8,110 bases of DNA from Acidobacteriota bacterium (lineage in GTDB: Bacteria > Acidobacteriota > Blastocatellia > Pyrinomonadales > Pyrinomonadaceae). Below, in pieces: positions 5,184 to 8,110 of this stretch. Under the pieces are notes generated by a model that worked only from the letters and a program-made list of their open reading frames with translations, was not told the DNA's origin and did no database searches. The first letter of the stretch is position 1. Each line of letters opens with the position of its first letter. Both the position numbers and the translations under genes were made by a program. The stretch spans positions 1 through 8,110 of the forward strand of contig JABFSB010000184.1 in assembly GCA_013140875.1 (NCBI GenBank), in the 5' to 3' direction.

Positions 5184-8110
5184 CTAAAAATTGAACCTAA
5201 AGGCAAACTGAAGGTTACGCTGCGGATCATTACCAAAGAATGCTGTCGAGTTGCTCTTTCCAAAGTTCGCATTGGGAACTAAAACTCCGGCAGCCGTGAA
5301 ACTTCCCAAAAATGAATCTGGGTTACCGAGATTAACGGTATTGAAAAGATTCACAACTTCCAAACGCAGCTCAACATTCATGGTCTCCCTGATTGCGAAC
5401 CGCTTGAAAAGCGAAGCGTCCGTTCTAAAGTATTGAGGACCTGTCAAAGCGTTACGTTTCAAGTTTCCGAATGTGCCGATTGCCGGTTTGGAGAACACGC
5501 TGGTATCGATCGTTCCATTGACGCCAGGCGTGTATTTAATGTCGCCATTGACATTCGGGCGATTAGGTCCGGTATCACGATCGCACTGCTGCTGGATAGT
5601 ACCGGTCGCCGGATTCAATGCGTTGCGGCATTGGTCGTAAGTTACGTTGAAGGGAAATCCGCTCTCCCAGGTCGTATTCGAGTTGAGCTGCCATCCACCG
5701 ATAAAGAAATCGGCTACGCGGTTGATTCCACCTAAGAATTTTCGATTTCTGCCAATCGGAACTTCAAAAAGCTGACTGAGCACGAAAATGTGCTTACGAT
5801 TAAAATCGGCAACGCCGCGATTCAGTTCTTTATCGAAGATGAACTGCTCACCTGCGTTGTTGACCGACTTCTGGAGAGTGTAATGGGTCAAAAGCGAGTA
5901 ACCCTGTGAAAAACGCTTGGTGACCTTGACCTGGAATGAGTTGTATCTATTAGTTGCCCCATAGCCCTGATACAGCAGGATGTCCTGGGTCCAGCCGAAA
6001 CGCTGGAAATAGGGCTTTCGCTGATTGAGCGGAGTTGCGGGAGTAAATCCGTTGGTACCATATCCGGCCAACGTCGCCTGGTTAACGTTTAGGTCAGGAT
6101 TGTCGCCGACGAAAACATTTTTTCCATTGTTACCAACATACGCCGCTTCCATCGACCAGTCCTTGGCGAACTGATATTGGAAAGTGATGTTATAGGCGTC
6201 GACCCTGGGGAGAGTCTGTTTGTCTGTTAAAGACCTAACTGTAATTCCGTCCGGCAGGAAAAATTTACCGGTTGAAGGAAGTATCGTATTGTTTACACAT
6301 CCTGACACCGGACAGTTTTTCGGCAAGGTGGTAATACCAAAAAATCCTGTCGGGGCCGGCGGCCCCGATGCAAGGTTGAAGACTCGCGCCGTGTTAGATG
6401 CTGCGTTCAGATTCTGGACGGCCAAAACCGGAAGGTTCTGGGTGACGGTATGGCCGAAAACGGTTCCGAACACTCCGATATCGAAGCTGCGTCCGAAGCC
6501 GCCGCGGATCACCATCTTGTCGTTGAGCTGGTAAGCGACGCCTAATCGCGGAGCTAAATTTACCTTGTTCTTTACATTACCCGCCAAATCGTTATCACCG
6601 ACGCCCGCAATTACAATCTCTCCCGTTTCCAGATCCGGAAAACCTCCGTTGCCGGGAGCGTTTAGTTTCTGAGGGTTAATCACGTCGGCGCGCAAACCAA
6701 ACGCCACTGTAAGCTTTGGTGTCGCCTTCCATGTGTCCTGGCCATAATAGAAATGACGCCACTGAGATTCTCGTGCATCGGTACTTGTGCTCACATACCT
6801 TCTGAAGGCCGTAACATCACCGATAAGAAAAGTTGCCAGACCCAGTCCAGTGCGATTCTGTCCGAATGTCAGTTCTCCGGAACGATGATTGTCGCTTGGA
6901 ACGCGCAGGTTAAAGGCTCGGCGAAAATCCACACCGAATTTCAGCGTGTGATTACCCACGATTTTAGTTAGATTGGTGACTACCTGATACTGCTTTTCGT
7001 CCTGGTCAAGGGGACAATTACAGCGGTTAACACCTAGGCCGGAACCAAAGTTAATGTCGGCACTTCGACCACTGGCATTACGGACATTCACAAAACCGGC
7101 GAACAGGCCAGAACTGAAATCATCAAAATTCAATCCAGGTATTCCGGCTGTCGTTGCGGGCGTTGTCTGGTAATCAAATGGCAGCACGTTCACTTTGTAA
7201 TTGAAGTACCCGAACCGAACGTCAATTATAGAAGTCGAAGAAAGCGAGTAATCAAATCCCGTTGCCAAACTGATATTTCTCGATTTCGAGCTGCCTCCGA
7301 GTGAAACCAATTCAGGGCCGCCGGCGGAGCCAAATGCGGTCGGACCGTCGAGCGAGAACTTAGCTCGGCTAAACCTTCCAAAAAGATTAAACCGGTCGGA
7401 AAGGCGCGTGTCGATGCGAATATTAAAAATGTCATTGTTGAATTTTTCGCTTCCGGCGGCAACGAAGTTGTCGATTGTACCTGCAGCCGTCGGGGCTGGG
7501 AATAAGCGAATGATATTCAGCGCCTGGGGCGAAAGACAGCCGTTGGCAGTCGCGGTTTGTCCGGTTCCACACGCCGGAATTATGTTGCCGGCGTACGGCA
7601 GGCCGGTTGCCGGATTCGTGATCGTAGTTCCGTATTCGCTCAGGTTGCCGGTTCGCGCCAAAACGGTCGGTACAGTCAAAAGTCTTGACCCTCCCTGGGT
7701 GGCACGCGTTCCTTGATAGTCGCCGAAAAAGAACAGGCGATTCTTGATTATCGGGCCCCCGATCGATCCGCCGAACTGGTCCCGTTTGGTGTCCGGAATA
7801 AATTTACCCGTGAGTGAGTTGGGTTGAGCCTGCGAAAAAGGGTTACGCGCCTGGAATCGATCGCGTTGAAGATATTCAAATACGCTTCCGCGGAAGCTGT
7901 TCGTTCCGCTCTTAGTTTGCACAGAGGCGACGCCAGCGATTGCTTGACCGAATTCGGCGTCGTAGTTGGAGGAAGTGATCTTGCTTTCGCCAACCGAGTC
8001 GAAGGTCGGGTTGATAACGATAATTCCCAGAATCACGTCGCGGTTGTCGGTTCCGTCTAGCTGGTATCCCGTACCGCTAAAGGTTTGGCCGTTGACAATT
8101 GTCTGGGTCG
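5184..8110 (-). CDS. Oar-like TonB-dependent outer-membrane receptor, N-terminus outside window
   Basis: The frame is open to the right edge, so the GTG at 8034-8036 is internal, not a start: in-frame codons before it read NGQTFSGTGYQLDGTDNRDV, typical of the plug domain. About 975 residues are visible, ending in TAG. The rest of the plug follows (VINPTFDSVGESKITSS, then NYDAEFGQA and SGTNSFRGSVFEYLQRD). Next comes the conserved entry to the barrel, DQFGGSIGGPIIKNRLFFFG. The remaining ~850 residues alternate beta-strand and loop and finish in LQFAFRFNF, whose terminal Phe is the usual outer-membrane insertion signal. These features match the large Oar/carboxypeptidase-regulatory-type receptors abundant in Acidobacteriota; the expected N-terminal carboxypeptidase-like domain and signal peptide would lie beyond the edge. 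There are eight visible cysteines in four close pairs. Such proteins are presumed to move or bind large substrates using TonB energy. A role in alpha-glucan uptake is suggested only by the neighbouring hydrolases. Confidence 0.92.
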   Translation of the reverse strand, partial: TQTIVNGQTFSGTGYQLDGTDNRDVILGIIVINPTFDSVGESKITSSNYDAEFGQAIAGVASVQTKSGTNSFRGSVFEYLQRDRFQARNPFSQAQPNSLTGKFIPDTKRDQFGGSIGGPIIKNRLFFFGDYQGTRATQGGSRLLTVPTVLARTGNLSEYGTTITNPATGLPYAGNIIPACGTGQTATANGCLSPQALNIIRLFPAPTAAGTIDNFVAAGSEKFNNDIFNIRIDTRLSDRFNLFGRFSRAKFSLDGPTAFGSAGGPELVSLGGSSKSRNISLATGFDYSLSSTSIIDVRFGYFNYKVNVLPFDYQTTPATTAGIPGLNFDDFSSGLFAGFVNVRNASGRSADINFGSGLGVNRCNCPLDQDEKQYQVVTNLTKIVGNHTLKFGVDFRRAFNLRVPSDNHRSGELTFGQNRTGLGLATFLIGDVTAFRRYVSTSTDARESQWRHFYYGQDTWKATPKLTVAFGLRADVINPQKLNAPGNGGFPDLETGEIVIAGVGDNDLAGNVKNKVNLAPRLGVAYQLNDKMVIRGGFGRSFDIGVFGTVFGHTVTQNLPVLAVQNLNAASNTARVFNLASGPPAPTGFFGITTLPKNCPVSGCVNNTILPSTGKFFLPDGITVRSLTDKQTLPRVDAYNITFQYQFAKDWSMEAAYVGNNGKNVFVGDNPDLNVNQATLAGYGTNGFTPATPLNQRKPYFQRFGWTQDILLYQGYGATNRYNSFQVKVTKRFSQGYSLLTHYTLQKSVNNAGEQFIFDKELNRGVADFNRKHIFVLSQLFEVPIGRNRKFLGGINRVADFFIGGWQLNSNTTWESGFPFNVTYDQCRNALNPATGTIQQQCDRDTGPNRPNVNGDIKYTPGVNGTIDTSVFSKPAIGTFGNLKRNALTGPQYFRTDASLFKRFAIRETMNVELRLEVVNLFNTVNLGNPDSFLGSFTAAGVLVPNANFGKSNSTAFFGNDPQRNLQFAFRFNF

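Noticed and set aside
4581..5282. 233-codon open frame on the plus strand
   Set aside because: It lies antisense to the well-supported GH13 gene, the terminator and the receptor 3' end, shows no recognisable domain, and is rich in arginine and histidine as expected of a shadow frame.
8034..8036. GTG as start codon of the receptor
   Set aside because: Plug-domain residues (QLDGTDNRD) continue in frame upstream to the window edge, and there is no signal peptide after the GTG.
1..8110. CRISPR array, tRNA, rRNA, toxin-antitoxin or defence genes
   Set aside because: No regularly spaced repeats, cloverleaf-like segments, conserved rRNA stretches or defence-type motifs were seen on either strand.

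Overview
The window looks like a bacterial chromosome segment, most likely from the Acidobacteriota (possibly a Blastocatellia-type lineage). This is inferred from the large Oar-like TonB-dependent outer-membrane protein, a hallmark paralogous family of that phylum, and from the Gram-negative export signals on both enzymes. No rRNA or other phylogenetic marker is present, so the taxonomy is an inference.

All convincing genes lie on the minus strand, so transcription runs from high to low coordinates. First comes the 3' portion of an Oar-like TonB-dependent receptor gene (5184 to the right edge, N-terminus outside the window). A textbook intrinsic terminator follows (5094-5128). Next is an exported GH13 alpha-amylase-family enzyme (3657-5027) with all three catalytic acids, and 106 bases further on an exported (alpha/alpha)6-barrel glycoside hydrolase of the amylo-alpha-1,6-glucosidase / glycogen-debranching-like type (818-3550). 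Together they look like a small alpha-glucan (starch/glycogen/maltodextrin) utilisation locus. One enzyme is suited to cutting alpha-1,4 links, the other to trimming branches or short oligosaccharides outside the cytoplasm, and the receptor is a possible outer-membrane partner. That functional link is inferred from position only, and the terminator argues that the receptor and the enzymes are mostly separate transcription units.

Beyond the last gene, 449-817 is a non-coding stretch with a few short inverted and direct repeats. The left edge (1-448) is a gene graveyard on the minus strand. It holds the terminal end and orfA start of an IS3-family insertion sequence, interrupted by a stop codon. 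This is fused in frame at about 198-206 to the C-terminal DNA-binding part of an AraC-family regulator, which itself carries two single-base frameshifts.

No tRNA, rRNA, CRISPR array or obviously new defence or mobile system was found. The unusual points are the IS/AraC chimera, an all-extracytoplasmic amylase plus debranching-like pair next to an Oar-type (not SusC/SusD) receptor, a small ATGA-overlapping reading frame between the two enzymes, and paired cysteines in the receptor.
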